A stretch of DNA of 64,000 nucleotides from Scopulibacillus_A cellulosilyticus (GTDB taxonomy: Bacteria > Bacillota > Bacilli > Bacillales > Sporolactobacillaceae), in NCBI RefSeq assembly GCF_042665295.1, contig NZ_JBHTCO010000020.1, forward strand, positions 211,492-275,491, read 5' to 3'. The translations under genes were made by a program, and so were the position numbers. The notes beneath the pieces are model-generated. The model made no database searches. It worked only from the letters and a program-made list of their open reading frames with translations, and was not told the DNA's origin. Within the stretch, counting starts at the first letter, position 1, and every line of letters starts with the position of its first letter. Shown piece after piece: positions 52,212 to 60,721 of the stretch.

Positions 52212-53609
52212 TCAAATGAAAATATTGAGAATTAATACACATACAAAAGCTGTAACTGAGAGCAAGGTTTCGAGTACCGTCCATGTCTTAAATGTTTCTT
52301 TAACAGATAACCCCAAATATTGTTTAACGAGCCAGAAACCTGAATCATTAACGTGCGATAACATTAAAGATCCCGCCCCCGTTGCAATAACAAGCAATTC
52401 TTTATTTACACCTGTCATATGTTCAGCTACTGGAGCAACAATGCCTGCGGCTGTAGTTAAAGCAACTGTTGCCGAGCCTGTCGCAACCCTTATTAAGCCG
52501 GCAATGATAAATGCTAATACAATCGGTGATAAGCTTAAGTTTTGCGAAATATGACCGAAAGCTGTACCTACGCCGCTGTCAACAAGAACTTGTTTAAATC
52601 CGCCGCCGGCACCCATGATCAACATGATAGCAGCGAGTGGTTTTAAACATTCTTCTATAAGCGCTGTGACTTTTCCTTTATTCACTTTTTTATGGAAGCC
52701 TAATGAAAAGTAAGCGACGAAAACGGAAATTAGTAGTGCAATCACCGGTGTACCAATGAACTTTGCAAAATTTATAATTGCATGATTCAATGGCAAATAT
52801 TCTATAACCATAGACAACAACATTAGTAAAATTGGCAGCAAAATCGTAATTAAAGCTGCTGTAAACGATGGTATATGCTCAGATAAGTGACCGCCTGATT
52901 TAACAGCCATGCTATCCTTTGTTGAAGCGGTTTCATTAAATCCAGTGTTTACAGCTGTCTCATTGCTTTCCCCATATGGACTAAAAGATGGTTTTACTCT
53001 TTTAGAAACCCATTTACCAAATAGCGGACCTGCAACAATAGCAGACGGAATAGCAACAATTAATCCATAAAGCAAAGATTTGCCGACATTGGCCTTATAA
53101 ATGCCAATAGCAGTCATAGCACCGGGATGCGGCGGAACAATCCCATGAACAATAGATAATCCGGCAATTAACGGCAGACCAACAAACAGAATTGACTTCT
53201 TCGAATTTTTAGAAATTGAAATGACTAATGGAAGCAGCAGCACAACACCAACTTCAAAGAAAACCGGCAATCCAATAATGAAGCCTGAGAACATCATTGC
53301 CCAGTGTAATTTGCTCTCACCAAATTTTCTTGTAAGGGCATTAGCTATTTGCAGTCCCCCGCCTGAATCGGCCATCATTTTACCTAAAATCGTTCCAAGA
53401 CCGATAATTCCCGCTAAATCACTTAGAAGACTGCCGACACCTGTTTCATAAGAGCTTACTAATTTATCAAGCGGCAATCCTGCGAAGATGCCTAGGAACA
53501 AACTGGCAATAATCAAACTTAAAAAAGGATGTAATTTAAGAACTGACACACCAAGTATAATAACAACAATCGCAGCCAATGTAATACAGACTAAATACCA
53601 ATCTCCCAT
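52212..53609 (-). CDS. GntP-family permease (gluconate/D-serine type)
   Basis: A 465-residue membrane protein with about twelve to fourteen helices. The GntP signature is seen in VLKLHPFLSLIIASLFLGIFAG, GLPVFFEVGVVLLLPLV and HGIVPPHPGAMTAIGIY. The family contains gluconate transporters (GntP) and the D-serine transporter DsdX. In this cluster, with a deacylase, a D-amino-acid PLP enzyme and RidA, a D-amino acid or N-acyl-D-amino acid cargo is more likely than gluconate; no gluconate kinase is near. GAAGGAGG precedes the ATG. It is the last gene of the cluster. Confidence 0.9.
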   Translation of the reverse strand: MGDWYLVCITLAAIVVIILGVSVLKLHPFLSLIIASLFLGIFAGLPLDKLVSSYETGVGSLLSDLAGIIGLGTILGKMMADSGGGLQIANALTRKFGESKLHWAMMFSGFIIGLPVFFEVGVVLLLPLVISISKNSKKSILFVGLPLIAGLSIVHGIVPPHPGAMTAIGIYKANVGKSLLYGLIVAIPSAIVAGPLFGKWVSKRVKPSFSPYGESNETAVNTGFNETASTKDSMAVKSGGHLSEHIPSFTAALITILLPILLMLLSMVIEYLPLNHAIINFAKFIGTPVIALLISVFVAYFSLGFHKKVNKGKVTALIEECLKPLAAIMLIMGAGGGFKQVLVDSGVGTAFGHISQNLSLSPIVLAFIIAGLIRVATGSATVALTTAAGIVAPVAEHMTGVNKELLVIATGAGSLMLSHVNDSGFWLVKQYLGLSVKETFKTWTVLETLLSVTAFVCVLILNIFI

Positions 53610-53702
53610 CGTATATGCCTCCTTCTCGTCTACACGATACGGTTATATGAAAACTTGATAGTGTAAAGGTAAGGCCAATCCAGAAGATTGGCCCTCCTTC
53701 TA

Positions 53703-54167
53703 TTAATCTTCAACTTCAACAATGATTTCAATTTCAACAGGTGTATTGAATGGCAGCTCATTTGCCGCAATGGCAGACCTTGCGTGCTTTCCTTTTTCAC
53801 CAAGAACTTCTTCAAGAAATTCAGAAGCGCCATTAATGACGTACGGCTGATCGACAAATCCGGGAGCTGAATTAACAAATGCTAATACTTTAACGACTTT
53901 TTTTATTTTATCAAGATCGCCGATTTGCCATTTAATCGCAGTAAAACAATTAATAATACATTGTCTGGCAGCTTCTCTTCCTTGTTCAATGGTTAAGTCT
54001 TTGCCTAATTTACCTTCATAAATGAGCTCGCCGTTAACCCGGCAATCCATGCCTGAAGTATAAACCAAATTTCCTGTACGGTTACATGGAACATAGACAA
54101 ACTTTGGTTTTGCTTGCTCCGGTAAAATAACACCTAGTTCTTCCAATTTCTTTTCAACAACACTCAT
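53703..54167 (-). CDS. RidA family enamine/imine deaminase
   Basis: A 154-residue protein of the YjgF/YER057c/UK114 family, about 25 residues longer than canonical RidA. The core contains NLVYTSGMDCRVNGEL and ends in the family signature PVEIEIIVEVED; the catalytic-site segment is around HARSAIAANELPFNTP, where classical RidA has Arg followed by LPxxxxVEI. It hydrolyses reactive enamines or imines released by PLP dehydratases to the keto acid and ammonia. It lies 69 bp after the deacylase and near the PLP enzyme that could produce such enamines. Start is the ATG after AGAGGTG. Confidence 0.88.
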   Translation of the reverse strand: MSVVEKKLEELGVILPEQAKPKFVYVPCNRTGNLVYTSGMDCRVNGELIYEGKLGKDLTIEQGREAARQCIINCFTAIKWQIGDLDKIKKVVKVLAFVNSAPGFVDQPYVINGASEFLEEVLGEKGKHARSAIAANELPFNTPVEIEIIVEVED

Positions 54168-54236
54168 GATGTACACCTCTGCTTAGTTTTTTTTAAAAGT
54201 AATAATCTATTATTTAAATACGTTTGTTTTCTTAAT

Positions 54237-55847
54237 TTAGTGACATGCGCATTTTACGCTATGAAACGGAATAAAATGGCCTGCCTTCTTGTGATTATGT
54301 TTTTCGTTTTCAATTGTTAATTGACCGTTAACAACGACATGCTCAATACCTTCAGGCAATGTCATTGGGTTTTCATAGGTTGCCAGATCCGCTACCTTGT
54401 CATAATCAAAGATTGTAATATCGGCTTCATAGCCTTCTAGTAACAATCCTTTATTATTTAATCTGAATCTCTTTGCCGGGAAAGAAGTCATCTTTCTAAT
54501 CGCATCTTCTAACGTCAAGATATTTGTATCTTTAACATATCTTTTAATCACTCGCGGGAAAGTTCCGTATAGGCGCGGGTGCGGTTTCCCGGTGTAACAA
54601 GTTAAACTGTCTGAAGCTATCAAAGATTTAGGATATCTAATAACTTCTCTGACATCTTCCTCGTTCATAATGTAATAAACAATGCCGAGATTGCCTTCAG
54701 CCTCAACAAGGAGATCAAGGGCTTGATTGATAGGATCTTTGCCATTTAATTGACCAATCTCTTTGACGTTTTTACCTTCATATTGCTTCATTTTATCTGA
54801 CGTTACGGAAGAAATAACGACATTTTCCCAGCCTGTAGAATAAACAAGGTTGTCCCAGTCTTCCCGCTCTTCGGACAGCTCGCCAATAATCTTTTCTCTG
54901 TCTGTCTTATCTTGTAATCTCTTAAGGGTATCTCCCATACCCCCTTCTAATGACCAAGGCGGCAGCAATGTTGTTAACATCGTGGAACTTGCATTGTAAG
55001 GATAAACATCACAGGCGATGTCCATGCCTCTGCAACGCGAGGCTTCAATGAGTTCCATGGCCTGCATAACTAATCCCCAGTTCCTTTTACCCGCTGCTTT
55101 AAGATGGCTGATGTGAAGTGAAATCCCTGCTTTTTCGGCAATCCAAATGACATCTTTAATTGATGAAAGAAGGTTATTGCCTTCGCCTCTAACATGGGTT
55201 GCAAAGATACCATCATATTTGGCAGCGACTTTACAAAGTTCGACGAGCTCTTCCTTGCTGGCGTAACAGCTCGGTGCATAGAGCAGTCCGATCGATAAAC
55301 CGATTGCTCCGGCTCTCATCGCATCATCAACAATTTGTTTCATTTCATCCATTTCTTGCTTTGTCGGCTGTCTTTTATCGAATCCCATCACCGCAATTCT
55401 GACAGCGCCGTGAGCCACGTATGAAGCCGTATGTGAAGAAGCCAGGTTTTGGTCTAAAACATTGAAATACTCTTCAACAGTATTCCATTTCCATTCACAA
55501 TAAGATTTTCCCAAAACAGGCTGCGTGTAGACTTCTAGCAGTTCTTTATACTTGTTCTTTACTGGAGCCGGCGCAAGACCGCAGTTACCAACCACTTCAG
55601 TTGTAACGCCTTGCCTTAATTTGATTTCACTCTCAGGAAAATCCAGAATCATCAAATCCGAGTGACAATGCCCGTCTATAAAACCAGGGGAAACAAACTT
55701 GCCTTTCGCATCCAATATTTTATGACCTTTATTGTCAATTTTACCTATTCTAACGATTTTATTGTCTTTAATGCCGACATCCGCATTAAACCAAGGATTT
55801 CCCGTGCCATCAACGACTTTGCCGTTTTTAATGACTAGATCATACAT
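54237..55847 (-). CDS. N-acyl-D-amino-acid deacylase (D-aminoacylase, amidohydrolase superfamily)
   Basis: A 536-residue cytosolic zinc hydrolase. The beta-sandwich start YDLVIKNGKVVDGTGNPWFNADVGI leads into the metal site GFIDGHCHSDL (HxH). Further ligands are the Cys of VVGNCGLAPAP, the His of ATHVRGEG and of HISHLKAAG, and an Asp in LIASDS. These match D-aminoacylase, which releases D-amino acids from N-acyl-D-amino acids. The start is the ATG of MYDLVIKNG after AGGAGG; twenty upstream codons overlap the preceding gene and are discarded. It begins 10 bp after the PLP enzyme stop. Confidence 0.92.
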   Translation of the reverse strand: MYDLVIKNGKVVDGTGNPWFNADVGIKDNKIVRIGKIDNKGHKILDAKGKFVSPGFIDGHCHSDLMILDFPESEIKLRQGVTTEVVGNCGLAPAPVKNKYKELLEVYTQPVLGKSYCEWKWNTVEEYFNVLDQNLASSHTASYVAHGAVRIAVMGFDKRQPTKQEMDEMKQIVDDAMRAGAIGLSIGLLYAPSCYASKEELVELCKVAAKYDGIFATHVRGEGNNLLSSIKDVIWIAEKAGISLHISHLKAAGKRNWGLVMQAMELIEASRCRGMDIACDVYPYNASSTMLTTLLPPWSLEGGMGDTLKRLQDKTDREKIIGELSEEREDWDNLVYSTGWENVVISSVTSDKMKQYEGKNVKEIGQLNGKDPINQALDLLVEAEGNLGIVYYIMNEEDVREVIRYPKSLIASDSLTCYTGKPHPRLYGTFPRVIKRYVKDTNILTLEDAIRKMTSFPAKRFRLNNKGLLLEGYEADITIFDYDKVADLATYENPMTLPEGIEHVVVNGQLTIENEKHNHKKAGHFIPFHSVKCACH

Positions 55848-55857
55848 GCTAATCCTC

Positions 55858-56946
55858 CTAGTATAAGTGACCTCTTGCTGCGACTTTTTCTTTCTTGATT
55901 TCACCATCTAGTGTTTTGAGATAGACATCATTATGCAAGTTAACAGTACTGCAAATGTGATTAGGAATAATTTCTACGACATCGCCTATTTCTAAATCAC
56001 AGTCTCCGTTGAATTCTAAAACACCATGTTCTTCATTCATCCTGGCAAATGTTAAATTGCTATGGCCGACAACGATGCCAAAGCCTTTTAAATTTAATGG
56101 AGCATGGCCTGGCTGAACATCTGTTGCAAATGTCTTACTGCCGCCATCAATCACCAAATGGTCATCATATTTTCCGACGACTGTTGCGAATACACGGGCA
56201 GCGCAATCGTCGATATCGCATAAGCCAAATTTTACTTGCATGGCATCGTTAAAAATGTACGTCCCGGGTCTAATCTCTGTCACACCTTGAACATTAGCAG
56301 CAGTTTTCGCCGTAGGACTTGAACCGACGCTCACGGAGGCAATGTCAATACCGTTTTCCGCCAACTCCCGCTTCAGCCCGACCATTAATGAACCTTCTTC
56401 TTCTCCTGATTTCTCCAAATCAAGCGTAGATTCACCTTTATAAACGGCACCTTTAAAAGTGAAAATACCTTCTAACTCAAGATTTTCTAATTGAACAATT
56501 TCTTTTGCCAGTGAAACCGCTTTATCTTTAGTCACACCCGTTCTGTTTAAACCTGAATCAATTTCAATTCTTACTTTTAATTTCTTGTCCGCACCGGTCA
56601 TACCAGCGTTAAGTGTCTTAGCGCCTATTAAACTATCAACACCGACGATAAACGTGTCCGCTTGTTCGTTAATGTCTTTTATTAATTCGGCTTTCTCTTT
56701 TGTAACAATCGGATAAGCCAAAAAAATATTTTTTATGCCGTTTGCAAGCATGACTTGTGCTTCAGAAAGCTTAGCAACTGTAATGCCTGAAGCGCCGTAT
56801 TCTTGTTGAAGCTTAGCCAAATAAGGCATCTTATGTGTTTTAATATGCGGTCTTAATTGGAGCTCCTTATTATCAGCGACCTTTTGCATTTTCTCAATGT
56901 TAGATCTTACTTTTGCCTCATCTATCAAAATATATGGAGTCAGCAT
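55858..56946 (-). CDS. D-threonine aldolase / D-serine dehydratase family PLP enzyme
   Basis: A 362-residue fold type III PLP enzyme (alanine-racemase-like barrel plus beta domain). PLP lysine is Lys36 in LRPHIKTHK, the hallmark RPHxKTHK of this family. His330 and Cys332 in PNHICSTVNL are the family's divalent-metal ligands. Members either cleave D-threonine to glycine and acetaldehyde or dehydrate D-serine/D-threonine to enamines. A RidA gene two positions downstream makes dehydratase activity attractive, but sequence alone does not decide. Start ATG after AAGGAGAG. Confidence 0.9.
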   Translation of the reverse strand: MLTPYILIDEAKVRSNIEKMQKVADNKELQLRPHIKTHKMPYLAKLQQEYGASGITVAKLSEAQVMLANGIKNIFLAYPIVTKEKAELIKDINEQADTFIVGVDSLIGAKTLNAGMTGADKKLKVRIEIDSGLNRTGVTKDKAVSLAKEIVQLENLELEGIFTFKGAVYKGESTLDLEKSGEEEGSLMVGLKRELAENGIDIASVSVGSSPTAKTAANVQGVTEIRPGTYIFNDAMQVKFGLCDIDDCAARVFATVVGKYDDHLVIDGGSKTFATDVQPGHAPLNLKGFGIVVGHSNLTFARMNEEHGVLEFNGDCDLEIGDVVEIIPNHICSTVNLHNDVYLKTLDGEIKKEKVAARGHLY

Positions 56947-57045
56947 ATTAGACTCTCCTTTCAAAATCTAGAAAACCAATCTGCGAAAGGGTTTTCATAA
57001 CTCTGTAAATAAAGGCATTTGGAATGCCTTATCTTATATATCAAA

Positions 57046-57708
57046 TTATTTTTGCTGAGCAGATCTTACCTCATCTAAATAATTGTAAAGCGTAAACTTG
57101 GAAATATTTAAATACTGGCATATTTTATCTCCGGCTTTTTTGACTAAGAAGGCTCCCTTTGCGTCCAGATACTGAATCGCCTTTAATTTATCTTCTTTAG
57201 TCATATTGGCCGCCGGCTTGCCTATTTCGTTTTGGCATTCTTGAATTAGGAAATCCAAGACTTCATTAACATCATTTACAAAGACCTCGCTGACTTCTTG
57301 CTCCTGTTGGCTCATCGTAATTGATTTAATTGCATTTTCCGCCATCATAAGATCGGAAATATCGAGATTTATACACAAGGAGCCGATGGTTTCCCCTTTG
57401 CTGTTTTTAAAGTAAATGGAGGTGGAACGCAGCATTTTCCCATCTTTTGTTTGGGTCAGATAGTTATAACGGTCTCCGTCCTTAACAGTACCGCGCAGAA
57501 CCTCAAGTCCTAAATTACTGCTTGGATCTCCTATTTTTCTGCCTGTAACGTGACCATTTTCAATCGCTACAATCGTACTTTCAATACCTTCAGTAAGATC
57601 GTGAAGCACAACCTCGCAATTTTCGCCAAATTGAGCAGCGATGCCTTTGATCAATGGCTGCAGAAAATCCAGCTCTTGCTTGACTGATTCTATTAAAAGC
57701 ACCTCCAA
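57046..57708 (-). CDS. YheO/DauR-type transcriptional regulator (PAS plus helix-turn-helix)
   Basis: About 215-220 residues. The N-terminal YheO-type PAS domain (about 15-125) contains FGENCEVVLHDL and GSLCINLDIS. The C-terminal helix-turn-helix (about 165-215) ends KICQYLNISKFTLYNYLDEVRS. This architecture includes DauR, the D-arginine utilisation regulator, which supports a D-amino-acid link. Start is uncertain: the longest frame uses a TTG that lies inside the GGAGGTG ribosome site, while ATA at 57693 is 8 bp from that site. No ATG or GTG fits. It is the first gene of the cluster. Confidence 0.88.
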   Translation of the reverse strand: MEVLLIESVKQELDFLQPLIKGIAAQFGENCEVVLHDLTEGIESTIVAIENGHVTGRKIGDPSSNLGLEVLRGTVKDGDRYNYLTQTKDGKMLRSTSIYFKNSKGETIGSLCINLDISDLMMAENAIKSITMSQQEQEVSEVFVNDVNEVLDFLIQECQNEIGKPAANMTKEDKLKAIQYLDAKGAFLVKKAGDKICQYLNISKFTLYNYLDEVRSAQQK

Positions 57709-57714
57709 TCAAAT

Positions 57715-57745
57715 AAATAATTTTTTTATGATATAAAAATTATTT
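57715..57745. promoter_or_regulatory. Inverted repeat in the leader of the D-amino-acid cluster
   Basis: AAATAATTTTT and AAAAATTATTT are exact 11-bp arms with a 9-bp spacer, between the promoter and the regulator gene. It may be an operator; the AT-only composition lowers certainty. Confidence 0.45.
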
Positions 57746-57759
57746 TTATTGTTAACGTC

Positions 57760-57788
57760 ATTATAAATAATAAACGATTAAGGTGCAA
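57760..57788 (-). promoter_or_regulatory. Promoter of the D-amino-acid cluster
   Basis: On the minus strand TTGCAC (57783-57788), 17 bp, TATAAT (57760-57765), about 55 bp before the regulator gene. Confidence 0.75.
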
Positions 57789-57819
57789 CAGTTTAATCTC
57801 TTTTTGTATAAATTTGTCG

Positions 57820-57852
57820 AAAAAAAGCCTCCCCTTAAATAGGAGAAGCTTC
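57820..57852 (-). terminator. Terminator after the DAACS symporter
   Basis: On the minus strand AAGCTTCTCC pairs with GGGGAGGCTT (with G-U pairs), followed by a T run. It separates the symporter transcript from the cluster promoter. Confidence 0.85.
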
Positions 57853-57858
57853 CGCATT

Positions 57859-59130
57859 TTAAGATGCCTGTTTTAATTCTTCCAGATATTGATTGCCTTT
57901 ATTGTGATCGTATTGCTTTTCTAATTTAGACATCACAACCGCTGCTAAAGAGTTGCCGACAACATTGACTGCTGTTCTGGCCATATCCAGGATGCGGTCG
58001 ATGCCTGCTATAAATGCCAGCCCTTCTACCGGAATACCGACAGAACCGAGAGTTGCAAGGAGTACAACAAACGATACACCCGGAACACCGGCAATGCCTT
58101 TTGATGTGACCATTAAGACAAGGACTAACGATATTTGTGCACCAATGGATAGATGAATGCCGTACATTTGAGAGATAAACACAGCTGCAATCGCTTGATA
58201 AAGGGTTGAACCATCCAGATTAAAGGAGTAACCGGTTGGAATGACGAAGGATGCAATGGCTTTAGGGCAGCCGAATTTCTCCATCTTTTCCATAAGTTTC
58301 GGCAATACGGTCTCCGAACTGGATGTCGAATATGCCAAAATAAGCTCGTCCTTTAAAAGACGCAAGAAACGGAAAATGTTAACCCCTGCAAATTTGGCTA
58401 CTAACCCGAGGACGACTAATACAAAGAAGATCATAGATCCATAGACTAAGATAACCAATTTGCTTAAAGGAATAAGGGATGAGAGACCGAACTTAGAAAC
58501 GGTTACACCAATTAAAGCAAATACTCCAAACGGTGCAAATTTCATCACTAAATTTGTGACATAGAACATTGCTTCAGCAGTGCCTTGGAAAAAGCTGAGC
58601 ACTGGTTTGCCCTTTTCGCCGATATAAGCAACACCTAATCCAAAGAGAACAGAGAAGAAAATAATCGGCAGCATATCGCCATGGGCCATTGAATCAATCA
58701 GGTTGCTTGGGACGATATTCACAAACGTGTCAATAATACTATGATGTTCGACTTGTTTCGTTGTTTCTACATAAGAAGAAATATCTGTTTTTTGAAGCGA
58801 TTTCATATTAACGCCTGTGCCGGGATGAAATATATTCGCTGCAAATAATCCTATAATGATCGCAAAAGTTGTAATGATTTCAAAATAGATAATCGTCTTT
58901 CCGCCTAACTTCCCTAACTTCTTAATATCTCCAACACCGGCAACACCGACAATGATGCTTGAGATAACAATAGGGATAACAATCATTTTAATTAAGCGGA
59001 GAAATATATCGCCAATTGGCTGTAAATAAGTTGCCACCGCGGGATTGTTATAGAAAATCGCACCAACAATAACCCCCAATACTAATCCTGCGAATATTTG
59101 CCATGCTAAACTAAACTTTCTTCTTTTCAT
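57859..59130 (-). CDS. Dicarboxylate/amino acid:cation symporter (DAACS, GltP/GltT type)
   Basis: A 423-residue symporter with eight helices and two re-entrant loops. The substrate-binding signatures are AYSTSSSETVLPKLMEKM (Ser-rich HP1), GYSFNLDGSTLY (NMDGT-like, here NLDGS), SKGIAGVPGVSF (HP2) and DRILDMARTAVNVVGN. It imports glutamate, aspartate or C4-dicarboxylates with protons or sodium. In HP2 and the NxDGS loop the residues are as in bacterial glutamate carriers. It has its own terminator, so its proximity to the D-amino-acid cluster need not mean co-regulation. AGAGGTG precedes the ATG. Confidence 0.93.
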   Translation of the reverse strand: MKRRKFSLAWQIFAGLVLGVIVGAIFYNNPAVATYLQPIGDIFLRLIKMIVIPIVISSIIVGVAGVGDIKKLGKLGGKTIIYFEIITTFAIIIGLFAANIFHPGTGVNMKSLQKTDISSYVETTKQVEHHSIIDTFVNIVPSNLIDSMAHGDMLPIIFFSVLFGLGVAYIGEKGKPVLSFFQGTAEAMFYVTNLVMKFAPFGVFALIGVTVSKFGLSSLIPLSKLVILVYGSMIFFVLVVLGLVAKFAGVNIFRFLRLLKDELILAYSTSSSETVLPKLMEKMEKFGCPKAIASFVIPTGYSFNLDGSTLYQAIAAVFISQMYGIHLSIGAQISLVLVLMVTSKGIAGVPGVSFVVLLATLGSVGIPVEGLAFIAGIDRILDMARTAVNVVGNSLAAVVMSKLEKQYDHNKGNQYLEELKQAS

Positions 59131-59473
59131 TTAAACACCTCTTTTATTTTGGAGTAATATTAAAAATATTTAATTTTCTATATTTTCAATAAATTGAATA
59201 CCTATCAATTTTGATGAATTAAGTTGTGTGGTAATTTTTATCCAAGAGGTTTTGGATAATAGGTTAAAGGAAGGCTTCCATAGATGAGAATTCTTATCAT
59301 TTAAAGATTTGTGACCGGTCTTTCTTAATTTAAATTGTATCAAATTAAAACGCAAAGTTCAACAGCTATTTTCTACAAAATTTGCAACAGATATCAACAA
59401 AAATTGGCATTTTTTAAGCTATGAGGCTGATCCCCATAGCTTAACAGATAAATATTCACTTACAATAAATTCT
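59131..59473. other. Intergenic region without a recognisable gene
   Basis: AT-rich. TTAAGCTATG/CATAGCTTAA (59415-59444) is a good stem at the end of proA, but on the minus strand it is followed by A, not T, so it is not a classical terminator. A 61-codon frame at 59170-59355 lacks a ribosome site. Confidence 0.45.
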
Positions 59474-60721
59474 TTATTTCTTGATTTGCCCATTGCCATG
59501 TACAGTATATTTTGTTGAGGTTAAGGCAGGCAGTCCCATTGGTCCCCTGGCGTGCAGTTTTTGAGTGCTGATGCCAATTTCCGCACCAAAGCCAAATTCA
59601 AAGCCGTCAGTAAACCGTGTTGAAGCATTATGATAGAGTGCCGCTGAGTCTACCAATTGGAAAAATAGCTTTGTGTTTTCTGCTGATTCTGTAATGATAG
59701 CTTCTGAGTGTTTCGTGCTGTAAGTGTTAATATGATCAATCGCTTCCTGAACATTTGCAACAATTTTAATGGCCATGATTTTATCCAGGTATTCAGTTTC
59801 CCAATCTTCTTCATTGGCATCAATGAGATCCGTAACTATTTCCCTTGCCTTTTCATCCCCTCGCAGTTCAACGTTGCTGTTTCGAAGATTTCGGGCAAGT
59901 GCTGCCAGATGCTTTTTTGCCCAACTTTCATGGACTATCACTTTTTCAGCTGCATTACAAACAGAAGGACGCTGTGTTTTAGCGTTGACCGTAATATCAA
60001 TAGCCATTTGCGGGTTGGCCGTTTCATCTATAAACACATGACAATTTCCCGCACCCGTTTCCAAAACAGGAACAGAAGCATTCTGAACAACGGTTTGAAT
60101 AAGATTCTTCCCGCCGCGCGGAATTAAAACATCAAGGTATTGATTTAATTTAAACATTTGTGAAGCGGTATCCCGGCTGACATCCTCTAACAGTTGAACA
60201 GCATCTTGAGGAAGCTTCGTTTGTTCCAGTGCACGGCGGATGACAGATACAAGCGCCCGGTTGGAGTTCAATGCTGATGAACTGCCGCGCAGAAGAACCG
60301 CGTTGCCAGTCTTCAAACAAAGACTTGAAGCATCCACAGTAACATTAGGTCTCGCTTCATAAATCATGCCAACAACGCCTATTGGAACCCTGACTTTTTC
60401 TATTTTAAGTCCATTCGGCCGCTCCCATGATTCGAGCACTTCTCCGATTGGATCATTTAAAAGCGCTAACTGTTTAAGAGCGAGAGCCATATCCCGAATT
60501 CTTTGCTCATTTAGCATCAGCCGGTCAATCAAAGTCTCGCTTACCCCTTTTTCCCTTGCTTGATCTAAATCCTTTTTATTTTCTTGTAAAATGTATGGGA
60601 TTTCTTCAATAAGTTGTGCAGCAATTGTTTTTAGCGCTTCATTTTTTTGTTTCGTTGTTTTTCCAATTAATTGTCCTGCAGCTGCCTTCGCTTTTTTTGC
60701 TTTTGATATTAATTCACTCAT
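59474..60721 (-). CDS. proA: Gamma-glutamyl phosphate reductase
   Basis: A 415-residue cytosolic enzyme, second step of proline synthesis: NADPH reduction of glutamyl-5-phosphate to the semialdehyde. It belongs to the ALDH superfamily. The catalytic Cys is in TQRPSVCNAAEKVIVH, and the family-specific LIPRGGKNLI, ETGAGNCHVFID and GFGAEIGISTQKLHARGPMGL are intact. Length is standard. The ATG overlaps the proB stop by 4 bp (ATGA), so the two are translationally coupled. Confidence 0.97.
   Translation of the reverse strand: MSELISKAKKAKAAAGQLIGKTTKQKNEALKTIAAQLIEEIPYILQENKKDLDQAREKGVSETLIDRLMLNEQRIRDMALALKQLALLNDPIGEVLESWERPNGLKIEKVRVPIGVVGMIYEARPNVTVDASSLCLKTGNAVLLRGSSSALNSNRALVSVIRRALEQTKLPQDAVQLLEDVSRDTASQMFKLNQYLDVLIPRGGKNLIQTVVQNASVPVLETGAGNCHVFIDETANPQMAIDITVNAKTQRPSVCNAAEKVIVHESWAKKHLAALARNLRNSNVELRGDEKAREIVTDLIDANEEDWETEYLDKIMAIKIVANVQEAIDHINTYSTKHSEAIITESAENTKLFFQLVDSAALYHNASTRFTDGFEFGFGAEIGISTQKLHARGPMGLPALTSTKYTVHGNGQIKK

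Noticed and set aside
59170..59355. 61-codon minus-strand frame between proA and the DAACS symporter
   Set aside because: No ribosome site before the ATG and composition typical of random AT-rich DNA.
59415..59444. Hairpin TTAAGCTATG/CATAGCTTAA as the proA terminator
   Set aside because: On the transcribed minus strand it is followed by an A run rather than a T run, so it does not meet the pattern of an intrinsic terminator.
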